This document shows, in pieces, positions 1-6,501 of a stretch of DNA of 6,501 nucleotides. The notes beneath the pieces are model-generated. The model was given only the letters and a program-made list of their open reading frames with translations. It had not been told where the DNA came from and did no database searches. The first letter of the stretch is position 1. Each line of letters opens with the position of its first letter. This stretch comes from JBEVNX01 sp040507895 (GTDB lineage: Bacteria; Desulfobacterota; Binatia; JACPRU01). The DNA lies in NCBI GenBank assembly GCA_040507895.1, contig JBEVNX010000160.1, positions 1 through 6,501 of the forward strand. The letters run 5' to 3'. Made by a program: the position numbers and the translations under genes.

Positions 1-2
1 CG

Positions 3-230
3 ATCTCACAGCACCTGAAGATCGACTGCCAAGTGCGCTCCGTCGACGTCACGAGCGGAAACGCGAAGGTCGGGTTTCGCTCCATGCCGGGCGTCAAGTC
101 TCCGGGCGATTCCCCCGAGGTCGTGACGGTGAACGGGCTTCACACCAGTGCGCCGTGTCCCTTCTGGGCGGCTACTATCCAGCGACCATCGGCCTGCTCC
201 CGGTCCCTCATCCGACGCCGCCGTCGGTAG
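3..230 (+). CDS. Possible 3' end of an unrecognised gene, truncated at the left edge
   Basis: A reading frame is open from the left edge to a TAG at 228-230 (about 75 residues). Third codon positions are mostly G or C, as in the confident genes nearby, and many codons begin with a purine. The readable part includes SVDVTSGNAKVGF followed by SPGDSPEVVTVNG, and the tail ends in a basic RRRRR run. I recognise no family. If real, it would converge on the ligase gene, whose stop is 41 bp further on. The call is weak because one minus-strand frame shares the same GC-rich wobble positions, so base composition does not settle the strand. The region may instead be non-coding. No clear terminator hairpin lies in 231-271. 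Confidence 0.25.
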   Translation: MSQHLKIDCQVRSVDVTSGNAKVGFRSMPGVKSPGDSPEVVTVNGLHTSAPCPFWAATIQRPSACSRSLIRRRRR

Positions 231-271
231 AGCCCCTTTCGCTGAGCGCGAGTCGGTATCGGCTTTCCCCG

Positions 272-2230
272 CTACGGAGCGGCGGCTTCGAGCCCGCGGG
301 CCATGTCCGCGACGGCAGGCGATTCGAGGCCGCGCCGTTTGAGCCCGCGTAGCACCGCCTCGCGCAGCTCGTAGGCACCGCTTTGCGGGTCCCGGTAGCG
401 CATCAGGTTGCTCGGCCGCGCATAGGGGTCCTCGTAGATCGCGCGCTCGACTTCCTTCGCCGCTTCGTCGCGACGGCCGAGCACGACGAGCAGGCGGGCG
501 AGGTCCAGCCGCAGCGGCTCGAACGCCGGAGCGCAAAGAATCGCGCGGCGGAGCTCGAGCTCGCGCATGAAGATGCTGCGACAAGCGTAGGCGAGCGTGC
601 GGTGCGCGCCCGCGGCCACGGGCGCCGCCGCGACCGCCGCTGCCGCGAGATCGAAATCCGGCAGGCCGTCGCTGCCTCGATGCCATGCTGCCTTCTCGAG
701 CTCCCGCCAGCCGTAGCGGCTTCCGCTTCGCCACTCGAGCGTGCCCCAATCGACGAGCAAGGCGACGACGGCGAGGCCGGCCACGGCAGCGACCAAGCGC
801 TCGGAGAAGATCGGCGCCGCCGGCGCGGCGGCCTTCTCCGCCTTCGCCGACAGGCTGTCCCTCCAAAGCTCGCCGAGGACGACCGCGAACAGCAGCGCGT
901 TGGACGGGATCCGTAGGCCGAACTCCACCGCCGAGTGAAGCGCCGCGGTGGAAGCAGCTGCGAGGAGGATCGCCCGGCGCCGCGCCGCATCGGCCGGGAC
1001 CGGGCGAAGCACGCTCGTCAGATAGACGGCGCAGAGCGCTCCCAGCAGCAAAAGGCCGACGAGCCCGGTCTCCTCGACCCATTGTACGTACTCGTTGTGT
1101 GCGAATGAGAAGCCGACCGCGAGCAAAGGGTAGCGCTTGTACATCGGGAACACCTCGGACCACGTACCGAAGCCTGCCCCGAACACAGGGAAGTCACGCA
1201 GAATGCCGAGGCTCTGGCCCACTGCGACGAGACGGATCTGCATGGTCGCGTCTGCGCGCGCGAGCGCGCCGAGATCGACGTGCGCGGCAGGATGCGCGGC
1301 GGCGTCCACGGCAATCCACAAGGCACCGGTGGCCAGCGCGACTAGTACGAGAGCGCCGACGCCGATCCGCACGCGCGCCGCGTAGCGTGGCTCGATCGGC
1401 CAGCCGAGGGTCATGACGAGCGGTGCGGCCGCCGCCGCCATCAAGCCGCCCTTGGACCGGGTGCCGACGAGCGTCGCGACGAGGAGCAGCATGAGCACCG
1501 CGACTATGACCCGCATGGCAAGACGGCGTGCGCGCGTGCCGCCGGCCCCGACTGCTCGGGGCGATACGAGCGCGCCAAGCGCCAGCGGCCAGCCGAGGTT
1601 CATGGCCGTCGCCAAGTGGTTCGGGTTGACGATGGGCCACGACAGGCGCCCGGGAACGCCGGTGCCTTGCTCGGCGGCGAAGGCGTCGTAGAGCTTCGCG
1701 TGCCATCCCATCGCGAGGTGGAGCCACGCGACGGCGGCTGTGACGGTTGCCGAGGCGAGGAGCGTCCAGAAGAAGAGCTGGCCACGTCGCGGCAGGGGTG
1801 CGGCGGCGACGACCAGGAACACGCTCGCGTATGCGAGGAGGCGCAGGAGCGCGAGGGCCGACGCGTGCGTGTCGAGCGAGAGCGGCAGCCAGCGCGCGGT
1901 TTCGCCGAGAAGCGTTTCGTGGAGGCTCGCCGTCCCCGGGCTCAGCGCCGCCAGCACCGCGCCCGGCAGCGGTACGCGCTGCGCGCAGAGATAGGCGACG
2001 AGGATGGCAATCGCCGGGCCGAGTGCCCCCAGGCTCGCGCGCAGCCCGCCGATGCCTCGGACGGCGAGCAGCATGCCGAGCAGCAGGAAGGCGCCGACCT
2101 CGATCGCCGAGACCGACCAGGCATGCGTCGAGCCGAACGGCAGCGGCGCGAGGATGACGATCGCTGCGGCGAGGAGCGCCGTCGCTACGCCAAAGGTCGA
2201 CCTACCGCTCACACGGACGAACCAACCCAC
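272..2230 (-). CDS. O-antigen ligase/polymerase-family membrane protein with C-terminal TPR-like region
   Basis: This 652-residue protein resembles the O-antigen ligase / Wzy-type polymerase superfamily, integral inner-membrane enzymes that join lipid-linked glycans to an acceptor or polymerise them on the periplasmic side. Hydrophobic segments run in series from about residue 14 to 455. Family-like landmarks are NPNHLA (202-207), GTRSKGGL (256-263), GAGFGTW (351-357) before a large loop, and AHNEYVQWVEETG (377-389), where the His is typical of the catalytic loop. A last hydrophobic segment (about 478-494) leads into a soluble tail of about 155 residues. The tail contains a TPR-like helix pair (about 572-602, ending AIYEDP), as in ligases fused to TPRs. 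The start is a GTG without a clear Shine-Dalgarno. A second in-frame GTG at 2212 is equally possible. No glycosyltransferase or flippase gene is visible nearby, so substrate and ligase-versus-polymerase role remain open. Confidence 0.85.
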   Translation of the reverse strand: MGWFVRVSGRSTFGVATALLAAAIVILAPLPFGSTHAWSVSAIEVGAFLLLGMLLAVRGIGGLRASLGALGPAIAILVAYLCAQRVPLPGAVLAALSPGTASLHETLLGETARWLPLSLDTHASALALLRLLAYASVFLVVAAAPLPRRGQLFFWTLLASATVTAAVAWLHLAMGWHAKLYDAFAAEQGTGVPGRLSWPIVNPNHLATAMNLGWPLALGALVSPRAVGAGGTRARRLAMRVIVAVLMLLLVATLVGTRSKGGLMAAAAAPLVMTLGWPIEPRYAARVRIGVGALVLVALATGALWIAVDAAAHPAAHVDLGALARADATMQIRLVAVGQSLGILRDFPVFGAGFGTWSEVFPMYKRYPLLAVGFSFAHNEYVQWVEETGLVGLLLLGALCAVYLTSVLRPVPADAARRRAILLAAASTAALHSAVEFGLRIPSNALLFAVVLGELWRDSLSAKAEKAAAPAAPIFSERLVAAVAGLAVVALLVDWGTLEWRSGSRYGWRELEKAAWHRGSDGLPDFDLAAAAVAAAPVAAGAHRTLAYACRSIFMRELELRRAILCAPAFEPLRLDLARLLVVLGRRDEAAKEVERAIYEDPYARPSNLMRYRDPQSGAYELREAVLRGLKRRGLESPAVADMARGLEAAAP

Positions 2231-2263
2231 GGCTAAATCGTGGTTTCATTTGGCTAGCCGGCT

Positions 2264-2382
2264 GCAAAACGCTCGAGACTCTTCGACTGTATCTGCTCGG
2301 CTCCAGCCGTATGCAAAATCATCCATCCGAGGGCGGCGAAAATTTGCGGCATGGGCGTACATGACGGTTTCTTCGTGCAAAT
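2264..2382. repeat. Dispersed TGCAAA-type motifs upstream of the sigma-54-like promoter
   Basis: TGCAAAA occurs at 2264-2270, TGCAAAAT at 2313-2320 and TGCAAAT at 2376-2382, with a related reverse-strand GCAAAT at 2347-2342. In a GC-rich genome, four A-rich copies within 120 bp stand out. They lie about 45 to 160 bp upstream of the expected start site of the sigma-54-like promoter, the range where enhancer-binding activators bind. The spacing is irregular and no clear dyad is formed, so a regulatory role is speculative. Confidence 0.25.
2289..2317 (-). promoter_or_regulatory. Candidate sigma-70 promoter for the ligase gene
   Basis: On the minus strand TTGCAT (2317-2312) and GATACA (2294-2289) are separated by 17 bp. 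The predicted start near 2282 would give a leader of about 50 nt before the GTG at 2230. Both hexamers match the consensus only partly, so this is a possibility rather than a call. Confidence 0.22.
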
Positions 2383-2398
2383 CCGTCTTCGATCCGAT

Positions 2399-2414
2399 TG
2401 GCACGATGCGAGCA
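2399..2414 (+). promoter_or_regulatory. Sigma-54 (RpoN)-type -24/-12 promoter
   Basis: TGGCACG (2399-2405), four bases, then GAGCA (2410-2414) fits the sigma-54 consensus TGGCACG-N4-TTGCW. The -24 element matches at all seven positions, and the essential GG and GC pairs are at the correct spacing. The only deviations are GA instead of TT just before the -12 GC. The predicted transcription start near 2425 lies about 18 bp upstream of the Shine-Dalgarno of the micro-ORF at 2453, a natural arrangement. It sits in an intergenic region. Such promoters need an AAA+ enhancer-binding activator, and none is encoded in this window. Confidence 0.55.
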
Positions 2415-2442
2415 GTTCATACACGAAGAAATATCTGGGTCT

Positions 2443-2446
2443 GGAG
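2443..2446 (+). promoter_or_regulatory. Ribosome binding site of the 22-residue micro-ORF
   Basis: GGAG is placed six bases upstream of the ATG at 2453, which is close to ideal. It is the best Shine-Dalgarno in the window and the main reason to take the very short ORF seriously. Confidence 0.5.
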
Positions 2447-2452
2447 TCAACG

Positions 2453-2521
2453 ATGTTCAGTATCTGGAGAATGCTGGAGAGCGCCTTTTTCGCACTCGTC
2501 GATTTCTTTCTCGACGCGTGA
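2453..2521 (+). CDS. 22-residue amphipathic/hydrophobic micro-protein
   Basis: ATG at 2453 to TGA at 2519-2521 encodes 22 residues, beginning MFSIWRMLES and continuing AFFALVDFFLDA. It is rich in Phe, Leu, Ile, Val and Trp, with one Arg, one Glu and two Asp (net charge about -2). As a helix, Ser3, Arg6, Ser10, Asp17 and Asp21 fall roughly on one face, giving an amphipathic or membrane-surface helix. The GGAG six bases upstream and the sigma-54-like promoter ending 38 bp upstream of the ATG support expression. I recognise no family. Nothing follows on the same strand, so it would be a stand-alone transcript. It could be a membrane-acting regulatory peptide, or the ORF could sit by chance on a small RNA. 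It is too short for coding statistics to decide. Confidence 0.4.
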   Translation: MFSIWRMLESAFFALVDFFLDA

Positions 2522-2531
2522 GCGTGCCTCA

Positions 2532-2581
2532 TCGAAAGTTTTCGAGCACACCGCTTTCAGGGGATTGCGCGTGTAACGCGC
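2532..2581. repeat. Two small inverted repeats between the micro-ORF and hemF
   Basis: TCGAAA (2532-2537) and TTTCGA (2540-2545) form a perfect 6-bp inverted repeat with a 2-base centre. GCGCGT (2567-2572) and ACGCGC (2576-2581) form a 6-bp stem with a GTA loop. They lie downstream of the micro-ORF on + and of hemF on -, so either could help end transcription. Neither is followed by a T-run on either strand, so they are not classical intrinsic terminators. The first could equally be a protein-binding palindrome. Confidence 0.3.
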
Positions 2582-2603
2582 GCAGATAGCCGTGGAGAGC
2601 GCG

Positions 2604-3545
2604 TCAGTCGCGGCTCCTCGCTGCCAATGCAACCCAGTCTCGCGGTCGCAAGAACTTCTCGTGGAGCTCGGACTCGGGCGTGCCGGGCTCGGGCTTCCAG
2701 TCGTAACGCCACGCGACGAGTGGCGGCAGCGAGGCGAGGATGGACTCGGTGCGCCCGCCCGATTCGAGCCCGAAGCGCGTGCCGCGGTCGTATATCAAGT
2801 TGAACTCGACGTAGCGCCCGCGGCGAAAGAGCTGGAAGGCGCGCTCGCGCTCGCCGTAGCGATGGAGCTTGCGCCGGGCGAGGATCGGCCGGTAGGCGGC
2901 GAGGTAGGCCTCGGCGGCGCTCTTCACGAACGCGAACGAGCGCTCGAATCCGCCCTCGTCGAAATCGTCGAAGAAGAGCCCGCCGATGCCGCGCGGCTCG
3001 TCGCGGTGCTTCAGGTAGAAGTACTCGTCGCAGGCCTTCTTGAGGCGCGCGTAGAGGTCGGCACCGAAGGGATCGCAGGCGGCCCTGGCGGCCTGGTGCC
3101 AGAGAACGGCGTCCTCCTCGAAGCCGTAGTACGGCGTGAGGTCGAATCCACCGCCGAACCACCACACGGGATCGCGCCCCACGGGCGCCGCGAACAAGAG
3201 CCGGAAGTTGACGTGGCTCGTCGGTGCATAGGGATTCCGCGGGTGCACGATCAGCGACACGGAGACGGCGTCGTAGCGGGCACCGGCAAGGTCCGGCCGG
3301 CGGGCGGTCGCGGCGCCCGGGAGCGTCTGGCCGACGGTGTGCGAGAAGTTGACCACGGCGCGCTCGAGGACGGCGCCGTCGCTCAGCACGCGCGGGCGCG
3401 CGAAGCCGCCGCCGCCCGTGTCGAACCGGTCCTCGCGGAAGCGAGCCTCGCCGTCTTCCTCCTCGAGCGCGCGCGTCACGCGGTCTTGGAAATCGAGCAG
3501 GAAAGCCTCGACTTCCGCGGTCCGGGGTCGTGCGGGCTCGTCCAT
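2604..3545 (-). CDS. hemF: Oxygen-dependent coproporphyrinogen III oxidase
   Basis: HemF converts coproporphyrinogen III to protoporphyrinogen IX in the cytoplasm by oxidative decarboxylation of two propionate side chains, using O2. The 313-residue length is usual for the family. Visible signatures are VSLIVHPRNPY (96-106), SHVNFR (110-115), WWFGGGFDLTPYY (128-140), a core at 170-194 with the pattern CDEYF...HRDEPRGIGGLFFDD, and GGRTESILASLPP (263-275). His101, His111, His150 and His180 match the four conserved histidines of E. coli HemF (H96, H106, H145, H175) at a constant offset. The ATG start puts the typical N-terminal EAFLLDFQDRV at residue 13, and I see no better start. No Shine-Dalgarno precedes it, and the promoter sits almost on top of the ATG. 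The gene stands alone, divergent from ilvD. It indicates aerobic haem synthesis. Confidence 0.96.
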   Translation of the reverse strand: MDEPARPRTAEVEAFLLDFQDRVTRALEEEDGEARFREDRFDTGGGGFARPRVLSDGAVLERAVVNFSHTVGQTLPGAATARRPDLAGARYDAVSVSLIVHPRNPYAPTSHVNFRLLFAAPVGRDPVWWFGGGFDLTPYYGFEEDAVLWHQAARAACDPFGADLYARLKKACDEYFYLKHRDEPRGIGGLFFDDFDEGGFERSFAFVKSAAEAYLAAYRPILARRKLHRYGERERAFQLFRRGRYVEFNLIYDRGTRFGLESGGRTESILASLPPLVAWRYDWKPEPGTPESELHEKFLRPRDWVALAARSRD

Positions 3546-3554
3546 CGGCCGGCG

Positions 3555-3583
3555 ATCATACTCGACCGCCGCCCGAGCGTCAC
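3555..3583 (-). promoter_or_regulatory. Sigma-70-type promoter of hemF, implying a near-leaderless mRNA
   Basis: On the minus strand GTGACG (3583-3578, 4 of 6 to TTGACA) and TATGAT (3560-3555, 5 of 6 to TATAAT) are separated by exactly 17 bp. Transcription would start near 3548, only about three bases before the hemF ATG at 3545. That fits the absence of a Shine-Dalgarno. Confidence 0.5.
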
Positions 3584-3700
3584 GGCGGCTCGAGCCGGTG
3601 CCCGGGGGCAGCGGCTTCTCAAATCAATCCGTGGCGAGGTGGTGAGTCGATCCTCGATGAGGAGCACGCGAGACAGAGTCAGCACTCGTCACCGCGTCCC

Positions 3701-3729
3701 TTGCAGGGGTTGGGCGCTGCCAGTAAGGT
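3701..3729 (+). promoter_or_regulatory. Weak candidate promoter directly upstream of ilvD
   Basis: TTGCAG (3701-3706) and TAAGGT (3724-3729) are spaced by 17 bp. The -10 match is poor and would overlap the ribosome binding site of ilvD, so the true promoter may lie elsewhere in 3546-3700. I see no leader peptide or attenuator hairpin for branched-chain amino acid control in this gap. Confidence 0.18.
3725..3728 (+). promoter_or_regulatory. Ribosome binding site fixing the ilvD start
   Basis: AAGG lies eight bases upstream of the ATG at 3737. It supports this start over the longer open frame, which reaches back across hemF's promoter to 3530. Confidence 0.5.
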
Positions 3730-3736
3730 CCGCGGG

Positions 3737-5410
<1,674 letters not shown>

Positions 5411-5420
5411 CGGTCCGAGC

Positions 5421-6098
5421 CTACTGCCGCGCCTGTTCCTGCTCCGGCCCGGGCCCGATCTCGGCGAGCAGCGCGTTGGCGCGGCGCACCAGGTGGGGCT
5501 TTCCTTGCTCGATCGCCAGGCGCCGCGCCGTGGTCGCGAGATCGCGGGCGGCGTCCTGCCGACTTTGCGAGGTATAGCAGTCCGCGAGCTCGAGACGCGC
5601 TCCGGGCCCCAGCGGATCGAGCTCGATGGCGCGCACGAGCAAGGGCTCAGCCTTGGCGACGTCGCCGCCGAGGAAGCGCGGCAGCTCGAGGTAGAGGCCG
5701 CCCAGGGCGGCGAGCGCGTCGGCGTGGTTTGGGTCGATCTCGAGCGCGCGGTCGAGCTCCCTACGCAACGCGGGCAGGTGGTAGGCGTTCTTGAGCCAGC
5801 CGTCGGTCTGCAGCTGCCGCCCCCAGTTGGCAAAGAGCGCGAAGTGCGCGTCGGCGTCGCCGTCGTCCTTGCTCACCGCGGCGACCGCGAGGTCCTTTCC
5901 GCGCCCGTACCAGTAGAGCTTGGTCGCATCGTCCTCGCTCGATTCACCGGTCTCGAGGCAGCGATACGATTCGCGGATGGTGGCTGCGGCGGTGCCTTCC
6001 TTGACGCGGTCCGCGAGCGAGTGCGAGGTCACGGCCGCGGCGGGGCTCGCCAGGAAACCGACCGCGCCGAACGCGACGATGAGCGAAGGAAGTCGCAT
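5421..6098 (-). CDS. Exported tetratricopeptide-repeat protein
   Basis: This predicted secreted protein has 225 residues. MRLPSLIV starts a signal peptide with a hydrophobic core at about 3-17 and a likely cleavage after AAA at 20-22, so the mature chain is periplasmic or envelope-associated. TPR-like helices occupy about 104-200. One ends in LEIDPNHADALAALGGLYLELP (given in parts: LEIDPNHA, then DALAALGGLYLELP), followed by RFLGGD and then a repeat ending in AIELDP and LELADCY. The LPRFLGGD segment recalls TPR proteins of the TatT type, but no transporter gene is beside it, so I do not assign that role. The ATG at 6098 is chosen because it begins the signal peptide directly. An in-frame ATG at 6143 would add 15 residues and overlap the divergent gene. 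Ribosome binding is weak. The function is probably scaffolding or protein contact. Confidence 0.82.
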   Translation of the reverse strand: MRLPSLIVAFGAVGFLASPAAAVTSHSLADRVKEGTAAATIRESYRCLETGESSEDDATKLYWYGRGKDLAVAAVSKDDGDADAHFALFANWGRQLQTDGWLKNAYHLPALRRELDRALEIDPNHADALAALGGLYLELPRFLGGDVAKAEPLLVRAIELDPLGPGARLELADCYTSQSRQDAARDLATTARRLAIEQGKPHLVRRANALLAEIGPGPEQEQARQ

Positions 6099-6120
6099 CG
6101 ACTCATTCGAAGCTACGCTT
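6099..6120. promoter_or_regulatory. 22-bp divergent gap between the TPR gene and the cytochrome gene
   Basis: The two start codons, ATG at 6098 (-) and GTG at 6121 (+), are only 22 bp apart. The promoters must therefore lie inside the opposing coding regions, or one gene is read from further away. GAAG at 6109-6112 is a weak Shine-Dalgarno for the + gene. No convincing -35/-10 pair was found in the gap. Confidence 0.4.
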
Positions 6121-6411
6121 GTGAAGAGGGCGGGTAAAGCCATCGTCGCGGTGACCGCTGGCTGGGCGATCGCCGCGGGCTGCTCGCGCCCGTTGCCCGA
6201 AGCCGGTAGCCCCGCGGCGGAGCTCTATCGCAGCCGCTGCGGAACCAGCTGCCACGCCGCGGTGGCGCCGCGGAGCATGAAGTACAAGCTCTGGGAAATG
6301 GTGCTGCCGCGCATGGAGCGGCGGATCGGCGAAGCGGGAGAGCCGCCGCTCACCGCCGCGGAGCGCGAGTCGATTCGCTCGTATCTGGAGCGCAACGCGG
6401 AGCGAGACTAG
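6121..6411 (+). CDS. Small lipoprotein cytochrome c-like protein with a CX3CH motif
   Basis: The 96-residue product begins KRAGKAIVAVTAGWAIAAGC (after the GTG start), a basic N terminus, hydrophobic stretch and lipobox AAGC, so Cys21 is probably lipidated. The mature part has ELYRSRCGTSCHAA, which looks like the haem site of a small class I-type cytochrome. It ends in LTAAERESIRSYL, the C-terminal helix pattern of short cytochrome c domains. Met53, Met60 and Met65 are candidate distal haem ligands. The motif at 40-45 is C-G-T-S-C-H, with three residues between the cysteines instead of two. The frame is intact on both sides, so this is not a simple frameshift. Such a protein would carry electrons at the periplasmic face of a membrane. 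GTG 6121 is preferred because upstream starts (6079, 5920) put an acidic or long extension before the signal. It could be a degenerate, non-haem relative. Confidence 0.7.
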   Translation: MKRAGKAIVAVTAGWAIAAGCSRPLPEAGSPAAELYRSRCGTSCHAAVAPRSMKYKLWEMVLPRMERRIGEAGEPPLTAAERESIRSYLERNAERD

Positions 6412-6426
6412 CGTGTGCCAATTGAC

Positions 6427-6443
6427 GCGGAAGCGGAAGCGGA
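6427..6443 (+). repeat. Short GCGGAA tandem repeat
   Basis: Two exact GCGGAA units (6427-6438) are followed by a partial third, GCGGA (6439-6443). They begin 16 bases after the cytochrome gene stop and lead straight into the inverted repeat. Their function is unknown. Confidence 0.5.
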
Positions 6444-6445
6444 GT

Positions 6446-6501
6446 CGGCGAGGCTCGCCTTGGTCCGGACTCGTCGCCGTCCACGGCGGCGAGCCTCGCC
6501 G
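6446..6501. repeat. 14-bp perfect inverted repeat at the right edge, possible terminator
   Basis: CGGCGAGGCTCGCC (6446-6459) is the exact reverse complement of GGCGAGCCTCGCCG (6488-6501), with 28 bases between. Each arm is itself nearly palindromic (GGCG, five bases, CGCC). The spacer also offers a competing stem, 6472-6479 with 6484-6491, seven Watson-Crick pairs and one T-G. It lies 35 bases after the cytochrome stop, so it may end that transcript. The window stops at the last base of the right arm, so a T-tract cannot be seen. Confidence 0.5.

Larger units (their letters stand above)
2231..2603. other. AT-richer intergenic region with promoter elements and a micro-ORF
   Basis: This 373-bp gap between the ligase start and the hemF stop is visibly less GC-rich than its surroundings. 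It holds a sigma-54-like promoter, a ribosome binding site and a 22-codon ORF on the + strand. It also holds several TGCAAA-type motifs, a possible minus-strand promoter for the ligase, and two short hairpins downstream of the micro-ORF. An inverted repeat, CGGCTA (2231-2236) and TAGCCG (2256-2261), sits directly upstream of the ligase start and overlaps the palindrome GGCTAGCC (2253-2260). It could be an operator, but I cannot show that. Confidence 0.6.

Noticed and set aside
6..1163. Long minus-strand open frame of 385 residues overlapping the ligase gene
   Set aside because: The product is Arg/Pro/Gly-rich with no domain, and it lies over the ligase coding sequence, whose family motifs are clear. 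It is a frame left open by high GC.
2254..2532. Minus-strand 92-residue open frame in the AT-richer gap
   Set aside because: It has no Shine-Dalgarno, no GC-rich third positions and no recognisable domain. It overlaps the better-supported micro-ORF and promoter on the + strand.
3530..3736. N-terminal extension of IlvD back to 3530
   Set aside because: The extension has no resemblance to the family, overlaps the hemF start and promoter, and the ATG at 3737 has a ribosome binding site and yields the normal IlvD N terminus.
5920..6120. Upstream starts for the cytochrome gene (5920, 6079)
   Set aside because: They would add a long N-terminal extension with acidic residues ahead of the lipoprotein signal, mostly antisense to the TPR gene. 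GTG 6121 gives a textbook lipoprotein signal.
6099..6143. Upstream ATG at 6143 as the start of the TPR protein
   Set aside because: It would put 15 extra residues before a good signal peptide, overlap the divergent cytochrome gene by 23 bp, and has no ribosome binding site.

Overview
The window is a GC-rich stretch of bacterial chromosome holding ordinary housekeeping and cell-envelope genes. No mobile element, rRNA, tRNA or CRISPR array was seen. The gene mix suggests an aerobic, envelope-rich, Gram-negative-type bacterium, perhaps Myxococcota, a related former deltaproteobacterial lineage, or Acidobacteria. It includes an oxygen-dependent HemF, a full-length IlvD, an O-antigen-ligase-family membrane protein, an exported TPR protein and a haem lipoprotein. 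The phylum is inferred from composition and gene types, not shown.

Layout, left to right. Bases 1-271 contain no confident gene, but a + strand frame open from the left edge to 230 may be the 3' end of a truncated gene. Bases 2230-272 (-) encode an O-antigen ligase/polymerase-like protein with a C-terminal TPR-like region. Bases 2231-2603 are a visibly AT-richer gap. In it lie a good sigma-54-type promoter match (2399-2414, +), a Shine-Dalgarno sequence (2443-2446) and a 22-residue amphipathic micro-ORF (2453-2521). This is the most interesting spot in the window. Bases 3545-2604 (-) are hemF. A 191-bp divergent gap carries a well-spaced sigma-70 promoter for hemF, placed so that the message would be nearly leaderless. 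Bases 3737-5410 (+) are ilvD. Bases 6098-5421 (-), convergent with ilvD, encode a secreted TPR protein. Bases 6121-6411 (+), divergent from it across 22 bp, encode a small predicted lipoprotein cytochrome c whose haem motif is CX3CH rather than CXXCH. The right edge (6427-6501) holds GCGGAA repeats and a 14-bp perfect inverted repeat.

The genes do not form one pathway. HemF makes protoporphyrin precursors that could supply haem for the cytochrome, IlvD serves branched-chain amino acid synthesis, and the ligase acts on surface polysaccharide. The TPR/cytochrome pair shares a 5' regulatory region and an envelope location and may be functionally linked. That link, and any function for the micro-ORF, is inference.
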